This document shows, in pieces, positions 47,501 through 57,280 of a stretch of DNA of 64,000 nucleotides. The DNA is from Schistosoma mansoni (Eukaryota; Platyhelminthes; Trematoda; Strigeidida; Schistosomatidae), in the NCBI RefSeq assembly GCF_000237925.1, contig NC_031497.1:21310325-21374324 (forward strand), given 5' to 3'. Position 1 is the stretch's first letter; every line of letters starts with the position of its first letter. The translations under genes and the position numbers were made by a program. The notes below the pieces were generated by a model, which was given only the letters and a program-made list of their open reading frames with translations, did no database searches and was not told the origin of the DNA.

Positions 47501-48040
47501 TTCAGTAGTAAGGACAGGAGCTCTGTCGACCTATATTAACCAGTGCATTTTGTAGCACTGTGAAGATCAAATCTCGCTTTGAATGATTCAAATGAAAGCG
47601 CTGATATTGCTTGTTCTGGTAGAAAATTCCAGTGATTCTCCTCTTAACGCGAGAAACGGAACTACAGATGTGAAAGATTTGATCTTGGTTTTCGAACTTT
47701 CGTAGAATGTCCATCCAAACAGTCATTCCTAGATAAGAAGAAAATATAGGAAATGTTAATAGAGAGGTCATCGTTCAGTGTACCATAAGCCAGTAATGGG
47801 TCACACTGTGACCTGAGGTAAGATAACAGAAGTAGGTTGAGGCGTTTCATTATGTCTTCATAAGGTAAGGCAAAGAGACCTATTACTGTTTTGGCCTTCC
47901 ACTGACGGAGTTGTTCTATCCTATCCAGTTCACATTTGAAATAAGGAATCGTTGCTTGAATCCCACATTCCAAATAAGGCCTAATAAAACTTGAGTATAA
48001 TACCCTTAATGTTTCATCTCCCAAGCAACGAAATGACTTA
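47500..48040 (-). pseudogene. CR1-like LINE ORF2 carboxy-terminal fragment
   Basis: Minus strand reads LRVLYSSFIRPYLECGIQAT, then DRIEQLRQWKAKTVIGL, LPYEDIMKRLNLLLLSYLRS and GHSTKVRKPRSNL, after which a frameshift gives VSRVKRRITGIFYQNKQYQR. This is the region after the RT fingers/palm of CR1/Jockey-like LINEs (RPxLEYG, KLVxGL, YxxRxxxL). 5'-truncated and shifted near 47700. Confidence 0.75.
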
Positions 48041-48057
48041 CGAGTAGCCCATAAGTC

Positions 48058-48406
48058 TGTAGTGACCTATTTTATGAAGAGGACACGATTAGTATAACGG
48101 AAACAGTTATTATTATAGCCAACTGTGCCAGCGGTTGTTTTACTGTACCTGTTTGTTTAAGTGTACTAAAAAGACACTCATCCGTCGTTTTGTGGTCTGG
48201 CACGAACTCACGTGCGCTCAGAAGTCTCGCTTGTGGATTTTGGCACGATCTCGGTATTATTTCGATTCCATGAGATCGACAACAAATACATCTTACTACG
48301 ACATTCAACTGCTTTCTGATATTTGGCCTTCGGAGGGGTATAACACAGCAACTGGTACGTAGTTTCTCTGTAGTGGTGATCATAGTCATCCGTAACTCGA
48401 CGCCTA
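48058..48406 (+). repeat. Candidate 5' LTR of the gypsy element
   Basis: About 350 bases opening with TG and closing with CA, directly before TTTGGTGAGCC, a plausible tRNA primer-binding site. No partner LTR is in the window, so the left border rests only on the TG and on the end of the LINE fragment at about 48040. Confidence 0.45.
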
Positions 48407-48649
48407 CTACATTTGGTGAGCCAAAACTGCGAACACGTTTCAACCACTGGAAAACCTCTCAAAGAAGACTAACATGGTGAGTTTATTATCTATCCATTCA
48501 CATTTGTAGCACGCTCTCATATTCATACCTTTCAATATATAATATTCTAGCGACAACTTGACATGGTGGATAACGATAAGAATAGCACTATTATAATAGA
48601 CTCCAAAGTACAGGTTATCAATTTCTGACCTGTCTCCTTTATTTTCCAT

Positions 48650-49221
48650 GAACTAGAAGTTTGGTTCGCGGCACTGGAATATCGATTCAAGATCCGCTGC
48701 ATTATGAATCAACGGCGAAAATACATTTACGCTCTGGAGACTCTACCTGGGAACCACAATGCCGCTGTTCGTGAGATTGTCCTCAACCTCAATGTACCTG
48801 ACGTCTATGATCGTCTCAAGGAGGCGATCCTTAGACATTTCCTTCCTTCGAGGGAAGAACAATTAAGGATTTTATTAGCACGTCACCCCTTGAGTGATGC
48901 TAAATTGAGCCATCACCTCACGCGCCTGCAATCTCTAGCGGGATCCACGACAGCCGATTACGAAATTGTTAGGGATTTATGGCTCGAATCCGTGTCAGCA
49001 CATATATAACCATGATTACAACCCTGCTCAAAGATACACCACTTAACCAGGTGGCCCTTATAACAGACAAGATATTAATAATAACAATAATAATAATAAT
49101 AAGTTATTCCCAGATAACAGTTTGCTACATGAGGCATGCCGGTTTACAGGCAAGATCAAATTGTTACAGAAGATACAATTTTCACCGTAGAAAATTTCTC
49201 AGCTGGGTTGACATTTTATAA
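48650..49221 (+). pseudogene. Gypsy gag remnant
   Basis: Reads ELEVWFAALEYRFKIRC, ALETLPGNHNAAVREIVLNL, YDRLKEAILRHFLPSREEQL, LARHPLSDAKLSHHLTRLQS: the gag capsid region of schistosome Ty3/gypsy elements. A stop at 49007 and a +1 shift follow; the next frame continues TMITTLLKDTPLNQVALITD and then runs into an AAT microsatellite at 49075. Confidence 0.78.
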
Positions 49222-49720
49222 GATATGAATGTAAATGGATTTCGTAAGAAACATGTTGTCAATATCACAATTGGCTCACCTAATGAAGGTAGCGTTGAAA
49301 CATACAGCTGATGGTCGAGAATAGATACATGCGAAGTTGGGGGCTTTTAGAAGCTTCAACCTTATATCCCTCCGGAATATTTGAGGCTTTAATAACGGTG
49401 TAGGACGAAGTCACCCATGCCATATCTGTTTTCGGTGGGGTATCTCTAGGTGGCTGAAAAAGGTGTGAGAAAAAAGGGTGACGAAAAGCAAAGCACACAA
49501 TATTCATGGAGGACTAGTTAAGGTATAACCATTTAGTCTATTTGTCTGTTACTGAAGCACTTATTAAGCAAGAGCATACTAATGCGTTAAAAAAAGTGTG
49601 AACAAGGTATGAGTGGATAAGGAACTGTATAAAAGAAGGTAGTTCAGAAAGAAGTAGGGAATTATGTGTAATTATAAAATATAGTACTGAAAACAGTATT
49701 CTGATACAAATGGCTGTCTC
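49075..49720. other. Unassigned insertion-like stretch between gag and protease
   Basis: Starts with ATTAATAATAACAATAATAA, the kind of tail that ends repeat D, and has no gag or zinc-knuckle similarity until about 49725. It may be an insertion or a rearrangement that removed the nucleocapsid region. Confidence 0.35.
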
Positions 49721-49859
49721 CCTTTTTTCGAAGCTCGCCGTTATCGAGCCCCCTGCTTACACAAGGCGAGAAGCTCCCTGTGCCGACAAGTACATGCGGC
49801 CGTACTCGCCGGCCCTTCACCTCAGGTTGGCCGTTTACTTTATGTGCCTGACTATCGCA

Positions 49860-50115
49860 CTAACTCTTAGTACCTAGTAGATACAGGTGCCCAAATTTGT
49901 ATCATACCGATTGGTAACAGTAAGCCTCAAGCTACAATGCCTCGACTACGCGCTACAAATGGCTCAGTCATTCCCATCTATGGTACACGACAGCTTACGG
50001 TCAACCTGAGCATTTGACGACAGTATCTGTGGTCGTTCATCATTGCCGATGTTCCCACAGCCACACTCGGTATCGACTTCCTACAGCATTATGACTTTCT
50101 AGTCTATTCACGTAG
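49860..50115 (+). pseudogene. Gypsy aspartic protease remnant
   Basis: YLVDTGAQICIIPIGNSKPQ, then RLRATNGSVIPIYGTRQLTV and, after a stop, IIADVPTATLGIDFLQHYDF. The catalytic Asp-Thr-Gly-Ala at 49880-49891 and the second conserved block (LGIDFL) are seen. Retroelement protease for gag-pol cleavage, here dead. Confidence 0.75.
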
Positions 50116-50225
50116 GCTGCAACTAATCGATTCTTCTCCGAACAGTAAATTCATGGACTTTAAAGCTCACACAAACGCGTGCCGAATCACAGGTGTATTT
50201 CACTCGCGTGACGACATATTTGACG

Positions 50226-51090
50226 CTCTTTTGCAGAAATTTCCCGATTTACTAAACCTCTCGAGGATATCCCATCGGTGACCAATCGCTTGGTACATCA
50301 CATGGTCAGCCTCGGATCCCCAGTCACGGCAAAACCTCGCCGACCGGCATCGGACAAATTAACTTCCGCTAAACGTGAGTTTGACAATTTACTAGCTACT
50401 GGTATTATTCGTCCTTCTCACAGTCCCTGGACCTCATCTCTCCACATGGTTAGCAGAAAAGATGGGGTTAGTTCGAGTCCATGTGGAGACTACCGAGCTT
50501 TAAACGTAGTTACATGTTTCGATAGCCACCCCATCCCCCACGTACATGACATCGTGGCATTACTCAAGGGCACGACTTTTTTTTTCTAAGATCGATCTGG
50601 TACGAGAATATCGTCAGATCCCAGCCGCTCTTGAAGATATCGAGAAAACCACTGTCACGACCCCTTTCGATCTGTTTGAGTTCCGACGAATGCCATTCGG
50701 ATTACGGAATGCTGCTCAAACTTTCCAAAGGTTTATCGATAGGATAGTGCGAGACTTACATTTTGTTCACGTCTATGTTGATGATCGCATCATCAAACGT
50801 AGATGAACATCATCAGCACCTAAAACTACTATTCCAGCGCCTTTTGGATAATGGGATAATATTCAACCCGGACAACTGTGAACTTGGCAAACCCGAAAAA
50901 AATTCTTAGGTCACATAATTAAGCAAGAGGGTATTTTACCTTATAAGGATAAAGTATGTGCAATAATGGAGTACACCGTACCGTCCACGCTCAAAAAACC
51001 GAAGGCATTTTTCGGTTTGGTTTACTTCTAACGATGTTTCATCTCACACGCGGTAGAACGGTTACGACCATTAACCGACTTACTTCGCTG
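50226..51090 (+). pseudogene. Gypsy reverse transcriptase remnant
   Basis: Frame 1 (to 50589): SLGSPVTAKPRRPASDKLTS, GIIRPSHSPWTSSLHMVSRK, GDYRALNVV. After a shift at a T run (about 50577-50586), frame 2 reads SKIDLVREYRQIPAALEDIE, PFDLFEFRRMPFGLRNAAQT, FVHVYVDDRII. The catalytic YVDD lies at 50774-50785. Then stops, with the connection-like FQRLLDNGIIFNPDNCELGK still visible. Confidence 0.82.
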
Positions 51091-51788
51091 TGATTACATC
51101 CGGTATGGTTGATTATGCCACAGGTATTCGGGGTTTCACGACGCTTTAACTAGTTACACCTTTTATTTTGAATCGGACCCACCAAGTGGAATCAAAAGAC
51201 AGAGGCGAGGATTTTCGAAGAATATATTCGATAGGTTACCAATATATCGTGGATCGACTGATCCAATCTGACTAGCGATTGCAAGGGATGTTAAGAACGG
51301 CGTTCCCACTGGTAATATGAAGCGGATGCACGACCGAGCACCTTCAACTAGGTGATTCCATCACAACTAATGTGGTCAGCATCCAATGTCGAAGACTTAC
51401 AGAGCTATTTATTTTGGGGATTTATTTACCGCTACACGGTAACCTATCTGTCTACCTAGTTTTGATCACTGGCTAAAAAATGCATGTAATCTGTGCAGCC
51501 GAATTTAAGACTACTTGAGTTGCTTCGTGTTAGACCCAGAAATATCCTATTTTGAGATTTTTTCCTGTTTTCAACCATACTGCCCGTCATTACAAAGTTG
51601 AGCTTCAAATAAAAATAGGTGAAGATAGAAAATTATAGTAATAGACCGCATATTTGCCGTCCTGTCATTTTTTTTAGTTGTACTCTAGATTGGATATTTA
51701 TGGGTAGCTATGATTGAGGGTTGAACGATGTTAATTAAACCGTTAGGCGCTACTTTCTTAACTTATCGAACCACGCCACTACATTGAC
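51091..51788. promoter_or_regulatory. NAP1 5' flank
   Basis: The 0.7 kb between the gypsy remains and the proposed NAP1 start must hold the promoter. I see no clear TATA or CpG-like block and no repeat that I can name. Confidence 0.3.
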
Positions 51789-51980
51789 ATGAATAACAGT
51801 AAAGGGTTCGTTGTGTATTGCTTCATTATGTTTTTATTGTAGAAGTTCAAAGGAAGGTAAGTGTTAGACATAAAACCTGTGGGAGTTGACTCTATCAGGT
51901 GGTGAATTTTCAGACTCCGGGGAATTTCACGAATCAAAGTGTGAAAATCCTAAACTAAGTGCTTTGCATGAATACCATCA
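51789..51980 (+). CDS. NAP1L1: NAP1 exons 1-3 (N-terminus)
   Basis: 17-base exon with ATG, 14-base micro-exon (51843-51856) and exon 51914-51980 encoding ESKCENPKLSALHEYHH, matching MMQNPQILAALQERL of NAP1L1 but shorter. A second in-frame acceptor at 51898 would add five residues. Micro-exon calls rest on phase and splice sites alone. Confidence 0.65.
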
Positions 51981-54615
51981 GTGAGTTCAGTTCGTGATTT
52001 ATAATTATCAGTCTGCCTGGTCCGGTTAAACGACGAGTTCGGGCTCTTAAAAAATTGCAGTATGAGACCCTGAAGATCGACTCCGAGTTCTATAAAGAGC
52101 TTTTTACACTGGAAGTTAAGTATAATGTACAGCACCAGCAAATATTCTCAAAAGTGCGTTCTCTTAGTTTCCCATATACGTTATAGAGGCGAGATATCGT
52201 TTTGGGTGGTATAGAACCCACGGATGAGGACTGCGATTGGCCTACCGACGATGACGACATATCTCTAGACAATTTATCAGAAAGGTTGAAAAGCACAGCC
52301 AATGTCACTAAAGACACCAGTGAAAAAGGTGATAATGGTTATTTTTGGTAAATGTTTGTAGATTGCCAGAGTGACATTAAAGGTGTCCCAGAGTTCTGGC
52401 TCAAAACTCTAGAGAACATTTCACTATTTGATGAAATGGTGCAAGATCATGATCGTGATATTTTGAAACATTTAATAGATATTAAATGTGTCCTCAATAC
52501 TGGGGAGGAGTCAGTAAGTTGATCATATTTTATAATGTCCCAGGGCTTCACACTGGAATTTTACTTTTCAACAAATAATTACTTCACTAACAGTGTGTTA
52601 ACTAAAAGATATTATTTCAACTACGACATACCTAATGACGATCCTTTTGGATATGAAGGACCTGAAATTGTCCGCACCAAAGGGTAATTATCATGAAATT
52701 TTACTATATGGAGTAGTTGTGTTATTAACTGGCATCCGGGAAAAAATGTTACTGTGAAACTGGTTAAAAAGGTTCAGAAACGAAAAAGTGGGGGTGCTAA
52801 ACGAACTATTACAAAAAGTGTTCGGGAAGACTCCTTTTTCAATTTCTTCGAGCCTCCTGCAGAAAGTACGTCAATTTACACTTTTAACGGGTATTTTAGC
52901 TCTTTCCGATGACCTGGTGAGTTTATTATGGTCTAAGGTAATTTTTCCAGGATAAGGATACTGAGATGCTCTTGGAGTCCGACTTCAAGCTTGGTCAGTT
53001 TTTAAGAGAAAGCGTTATCCCGAGAGCTGTACTTTACTTCACTGGTGAGGCAGTAGATTCCGAAGTAATTCACTGTTAAATAAAATATTTCTTTAGTTTG
53101 ATGATGATGACGACGACGAAGATGACGATCTAGATGATGAAGATTCAAGTGAGGATGATGACGACGAGAAAGAGGAAGAAGTGGGTTCTTTTATTGTTTT
53201 CTATGAGATAATAAACCGTATTTCTTTGTCGTTAACATATCATTTTTGGTTTAGTTACTTTTACTGTAAGAAACTTACACTATATACCGGTGTAAATCAT
53301 AAATTTGTCAAATGAAGTAACAATAGTATATATACATATATATATATTATTTATTTGAACACATGAATATTGGTACAAGGGGGCACCAAATATATATGCG
53401 CCACACAAATCTTATTTGATTTGTGTGAGGGTTGTGATACTGCCCAGGTGTCGTATGTATATATATATTACTTCATCGTCTTCTTAATTAACAATTCGTG
53501 CAATAATGAGCTTGTTTAATTCTTTCGTCTTTCAGAATGAAAAGGAGAATTCTCACGTAAGCCTCCAATCCTACTTTATGTTGTCATTATGATTTTTCAC
53601 ATAGTGTTCTATTAATTAATTACTTCCCGACTGCGAAGTTTTTAAACCGTAACATATGGGTTTCGATTACCAACAAATACTATTTAATCTACCTTAATCA
53701 TCGTAATTTTTGTGGTAAACAGTTATTAATTCAAGTTGTCGAAGTTTGCGTCTACGCTGCAACATCAAATTAGGAAGTTTTAGTAGAAAAAAGGTGATAT
53801 GTTGGTGAATAGCCAAATATTCGTACAGTCGGTTACTTATTGACACTTATTTCCCATGAATTATTTTCTCCCAATTTACTAACGTCCCTGTTAAATATTC
53901 CTATTCATCACATGATTTCATGTCCATACACAGTTGTTACGGCTACAAGCTAAACGTACCCTGTGTAAAAAAATCAAGCTTGCGTTCTCAGTAAAATGCA
54001 CAACATTTAATGTTGCATGATTGGGTTCATAATTTGTCCAGCAACCTTTTTGCCTAAAGTGATCAGCAACTTAATGTTATTAACCATCTTTGGATACTAT
54101 CGCTAATGTAGTCCTATCGGACAGTGACGCGATCGTTTTGATGAAACAGATCACGTTTACCTGTAATTTATTGAATATTTCCTTGAAAGCTATACCTAAT
54201 TAAAACCTATATCGCTAATAGTTATTTTTAAGGGGAGAAATGATTATTCATATTGGCTGTGTTACTAATAGTTTTTGAATTACCACTGGTAACACATTAG
54301 CTCTATTAAATTCATAGCCATTTATTACTAACTAAAGGAAAATAGTCCGTATATCAAGGTATTCTAAGTGCTGACATTCACAAATAAATATAGCAATCAG
54401 TGCAAATGCATAACCTTATTTCAGCTTAAATAGTACTTTGATATTAATCAAAAGGTGGGCTTTTTAATATTCTTGTCTATCATTCCTTATCCTAAAAATT
54501 GACTGCTCTCTACCGAATTTTATTACAGTCATGCCGTGGACGGCATCATCATGCCCCCAACCGACCAAAACACAATCAAAAAACAGGAGAAAAACAAGAA
54601 TGCCCACAACAATAG
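51789..54615 (+). CDS. NAP1L1: Nucleosome assembly protein 1-like (NAP1), complete, 13 exons
   Basis: Histone H2A-H2B chaperone of the NAP/SET family. Exons: 51789-51805, 51843-51856, 51914-51980, 52012-52153, 52187-52328, 52362-52513, 52544-52683, 52717-52865, 52900-52916, 52951-53064, 53097-53180, 53536-53556, 54529-54615. Together they give 381 residues (human NAP1L1 has 391). Landmarks in order: LPGPVKRRVRALKKLQ, EPTDEDCDWP, GVPEFWL, DEMVQDHD, NSVLTKRYYF, DDPFGYEGPEI, SFFNFFEPP, FLRESVIPRAVLYFTGEA, an Asp/Glu-rich tail, and a final ECPQQ, the counterpart of ECKQQ. Ten introns are 30-57 bases. The 5' end (MNNSKGSSKEDSGEFHE) is the only solution I found with in-phase splices; donor GTTCGT there is weak, so the start is less sure than the rest. 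Confidence 0.93.
52012..53064 (+). CDS. NAP1L1: NAP1 exons 4-10 (NAP fold)
   Basis: Seven exons divided by introns of 33, 33, 30, 33, 34 and 34 bases. Includes the long dimerisation helix (RVRALKKLQYETLKIDSEFY) and the histone-binding earmuff domain to FTGEAVDSE. The 17-base exon 52900-52916 supplies LSDDL plus the end of Thr; without it the frame breaks. Confidence 0.94.
53097..53180 (+). CDS. NAP1L1: NAP1 exon 11, acidic tail
   Basis: Twenty-eight codons of which 23 are Asp or Glu, the C-terminal acidic domain that strengthens histone binding in NAP1 proteins. Preceded by a 32-base intron; donor GTGGGT. Confidence 0.93.
53342..53455 (-). mobile_element. SINE-A tail fragment in NAP1 intron 11
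   Basis: Antisense block TTATTTGAACACATGAATAT, CAAGGGGGCACC, then TGCGCCACACAAATCTTATT and GATACTGCCCAGGTG. It enlarges an intron in a gene otherwise made of tiny introns. Confidence 0.75.
53536..53556 (+). CDS. NAP1L1: NAP1 exon 12, 21-base micro-exon
   Basis: NEKENSH between CTTTCAG and GTAAGC, phase 0 on both sides, so it can be skipped without a shift. Confidence 0.72.
54529..54615 (+). CDS. NAP1L1: NAP1 terminal exon with CaaX-like end
   Basis: Encodes SCRGRHHHAPNRPKHNQKTG and then EKQECPQQ before TAG at 54613. The basic stretch and the final CPQQ copy the layout of NAP1L1 ends (ECKQQ), a known farnesylation box in that family. Confidence 0.88.
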   Translation, partial: SCRGRHHHAPNRPKHNQKTGEKQECPQQ

Positions 54616-54725
54616 ACCTATTCCTAATTTTGTCAATATGATTTGATGTATCCTTGTTTTCAAAGATTTATCGAACGTTCATGTTTTTCAATGGCCTTTG
54701 AGCCACCTTGATTGCAAATTTACAG

Positions 54726-54731
54726 AATAAA
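54726..54731 (+). terminator. NAP1 poly(A) signal
   Basis: AATAAA, 110 bases after the stop codon and the first exact hexamer downstream. Confidence 0.65.
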
Positions 54732-54874
54732 CTATTAAGAAGCAAAAAACTTATAATTAGAAAACTTACTTTTGTTCAATATATTGTGTCTAAGACCAGT
54801 TGTTCGCTGAACTACTAGCCTTTCTGACTTTTATGTTAATAAATCGACGGCTAAGAATTTAAAGCAATCATTAG

Positions 54875-55280
54875 GTGGCACTGCTTAGGAAGTCCTGCTC
54901 ACTACCTTCTCGCTTCATTACTGTTGTTTACGAACTTGAGAGGACGAAAAGCGAATGTCCGGCGATTTAACCGAGTTGATGAACACGAAGGGTTCACACA
55001 GTGGAGTTGGGAAGTCCTGATTCCAAACCAATGGTGCACATGTGCCCCAGGGTCCTGAAAAAATGGCGTGTGGCGTGTCACCAGACACCATGAGACTGCA
55101 TCTCTTTATGTTGCTCCACTTCTATGTAGATTGGACCTTTAGGTCAAATGCTCATTGTGTGATCAATAAGAAAACCACGTGCTTCAGTTTGGGCACCCGG
55201 GAATTATCCCAACCCTCATACAAGTCGAGTGATCTATTTGGTGCCTCCTTAAACCAATCTTTATGTGTTCAAATAATAAA
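54875..55280 (+). mobile_element. SINE-A copy, worn
   Basis: GGAAGTCCTGCTCACTACCT, TTGTTTACGAACTTGAGAGG, CCAAACCAATGGTGCACATG, TTTAGGTCAAATGCTC and ATCTTTATGTGTTCAAATAA in order. The 112-codon open frame over it (55042-55380) is a by-product. Confidence 0.72.
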
Positions 55281-56070
55281 AGATCGCATGTCAGGACCTA
55301 ACCCATCACTAATCTTCATACAGAATCTTAGGATTATAGACCCTGATAGGAAGTTACACATTAATGTCGTTTCGAGTTAGGCGAATAAGTCACGAACATG
55401 TCAGTCTTTTCCTATTATATTCATCGGTGAAAAAGTCCAAGAAATGCATCACACCATAGGTGTATAAAAAGTTGGCACTGAGAATCTAATGGTGATTAGA
55501 TGGATCTTTGCAGTCGTGTTTGGTCGAATCAGAATAGGCACAATTTCTGAGTCACATAATAGTCGTATCTACTTCACCAACAGTATGTTCATAGAGCGCA
55601 TTTATTTGTGAATTACATAATCAACAAATGGATGGTCTTGTGTTGTATGCATAAAGTCTAAATTTAAAATGATAAGTCGTCCCAAAAAAGCCCCTAAACA
55701 AAATAATTTGAGAAAGTGGAACATACGGTTTGAGGTGCTAAAGTCCTCCAAAAGCGGGATGATAATACTTGGTGGCCTGACGTCTAATTTTGTCAACCAC
55801 AGTTTATCTTACATTCGCATTTCGTTACTTCATAGCCAACGTAACAGGTTGAGGGAATAATTCGCTATTAGGGGAAGTACGTTGATGTTTTTAAAGAAAA
55901 CTGTGACTCGTACTAATTGAACATCGTCATCCACGTATTTGTACAGGTCAACATAATACTGAATATCGTATTCGTAAATTAGAGCATACGTGTTATAGAA
56001 TGTTTCACGGACGTGACGTGATAATCTGAGATAATAAATGGTGAGTATTGAGTCATATCCGAGCATGACC
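55281..56070. other. Intergenic, nothing recognised
   Basis: No gene or named repeat seen between the two SINE-A copies. The overlapping short frames near 55602-55860 lie on opposite strands and share no motif. Confidence 0.35.
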
Positions 56071-56071
56071 T

Positions 56072-56395
56072 CGTGGCGGGGTGTTGTTTACGAAATTGAG
56101 AGGACGAAAAGCGAATGTACAGCGCTTTAACTGGGTTGGTGGACACGGAAAGTCCACCTAGAGGAGTTGGAAAACCCTGATTTCAAACCAATGGTGCACA
56201 TGAGCTCCAGTATCCTGAAGGAACAAATGGCGTATGAACCAATCGTTAGTCACCGGCTTCCACGTGTTTCAGTTTGGGCACCTGGGCAGTATCATAGCCC
56301 CCACACAACTAAGTGAAATGACAATTCTATGTGTGGCACATATATATCTGATACCCCTTTGTATCAATATTTATGTCTTCAAATAAATAAATAAT
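56072..56395 (+). mobile_element. SINE-A copy with internal deletion
   Basis: Head-side block GGCGGGGTGTTGTTTACGAA to CGTTAGTCACCGGCTTCCA, then a jump to CACGTGTTTCAGTTTGGGCA and the usual end ATCAATATTTATGTCTTCAA with AATAAATAAATAAT. About 110 bases of the middle are missing compared with 36993-37525. Confidence 0.75.
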
Positions 56396-56866
56396 GAACT
56401 CTTAGTGATATCATTAGTTTTCTTGAAGCAACTGGCTTTCGTTAAAAGGCTGCGAACAAGGGTTTTTAGCACACTGACCCCCAAAATTCCGTGTGTTCTT
56501 AGTCCGAAACTTCCAACCTGAGATTACAACTATGTCCCATTTACAGGGTTAGACAAAAGTACTGCTATAATTTACTTAGTAAGATTTTACGGCATTTTGA
56601 TACAATATCCTTTGTATGTGTATGAGCTAATGTCACGCTTGGAAAAGTGAAAGTAGGTGATCATTGGCACTAAATCTATCGAAATAAGATTTCTGAGACA
56701 AAGTAACAAATGAAGCTTGTGCATTTATGAATACAGTTACATTTGAGTTTTTCTACACAAATGTGTGCAACTATGCATGCATTACAAAACCTTATTAACA
56801 GTTTGTCTTGCTGAAGAAACCCATGGTATTTGTTAATACAAACTATTTGATTAATGTATAAGGAAA

Positions 56867-56872
56867 TTTATT
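56867..56872 (-). terminator. Snurportin poly(A) signal candidate
   Basis: AATAAA on the minus strand, 187 bases beyond the stop codon of the snurportin last exon. Confidence 0.5.
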
Positions 56873-57058
56873 GTACAGATAATCTAGAGAAAAAGTACAC
56901 TTGGATATGTGAGTATGAAAGGTTTTAATAAATGATAATTGTTTTCATGCAAGTGAAGAAAACCATGAACCAACATTCTAAAGAAGGTATTACAATGATT
57001 CTTATGCAAAAAACCCAATCAGTGATGGTAAGACGAGTACTTATAGTTACTATGTTTG

Positions 57059-57280
57059 TTAGATGACGGAAGGTAATGGTTTCGGAGACATTTTAGCTTC
57101 ATATTGTTGTATTTCATTAATATAATCAGTATAATCGTCAGGAATATCTTTCATGAAATCCGAATGATAATTGATATTGGGGAACCACTCCGGTAACATG
57201 TATGGTTTCAACCAGCTAACAAGAGGAGTTGCTCCAGGCTCGTAATTAACATCTTTGTGGTAAAATAGAACACCATCAAT
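57059..57280 (-). CDS. SNUPN: Snurportin-1 terminal exon
   Basis: Seventy-three codons and TAA after acceptor TTTGTTCACAG. Carries LFYHK and [13 protein letters not shown], the best conserved carboxy-terminal motifs of snurportin. The tail ([20 protein letters not shown]) is shorter than in vertebrates. Confidence 0.9.
   Translation of the reverse strand: MDGVLFYHKDVNYEPGATPLVSWLKPYMLPEWFPNINYHSDFMKDIPDDYTDYINEIQQYEAKMSPKPLPSVI

Larger units (their letters stand above)
48058..51090 (+). mobile_element. Gypsy/Ty3-type LTR retrotransposon, decayed, no 3' end
   Basis: Order on the plus strand: candidate 5' LTR (TGTAGTGACC at 48058 to CTACTACA at about 48406), candidate primer-binding site TGGTGAGCC at about 48409, gag (48650 on), protease (DTGA at 49880) and RT (YVDD at 50774). 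RNase H, integrase and the 3' LTR are absent; similarity fades at about 51090. Several frameshifts and stops. It ends about 0.7 kb upstream of NAP1 on the same strand, so its LTR could once have acted on that gene (inference). Confidence 0.78.

Noticed and set aside
48072-48462. Two overlapping minus-strand frames of 84-123 codons
   Set aside because: They lie antisense over the candidate gypsy LTR and show no protein similarity.
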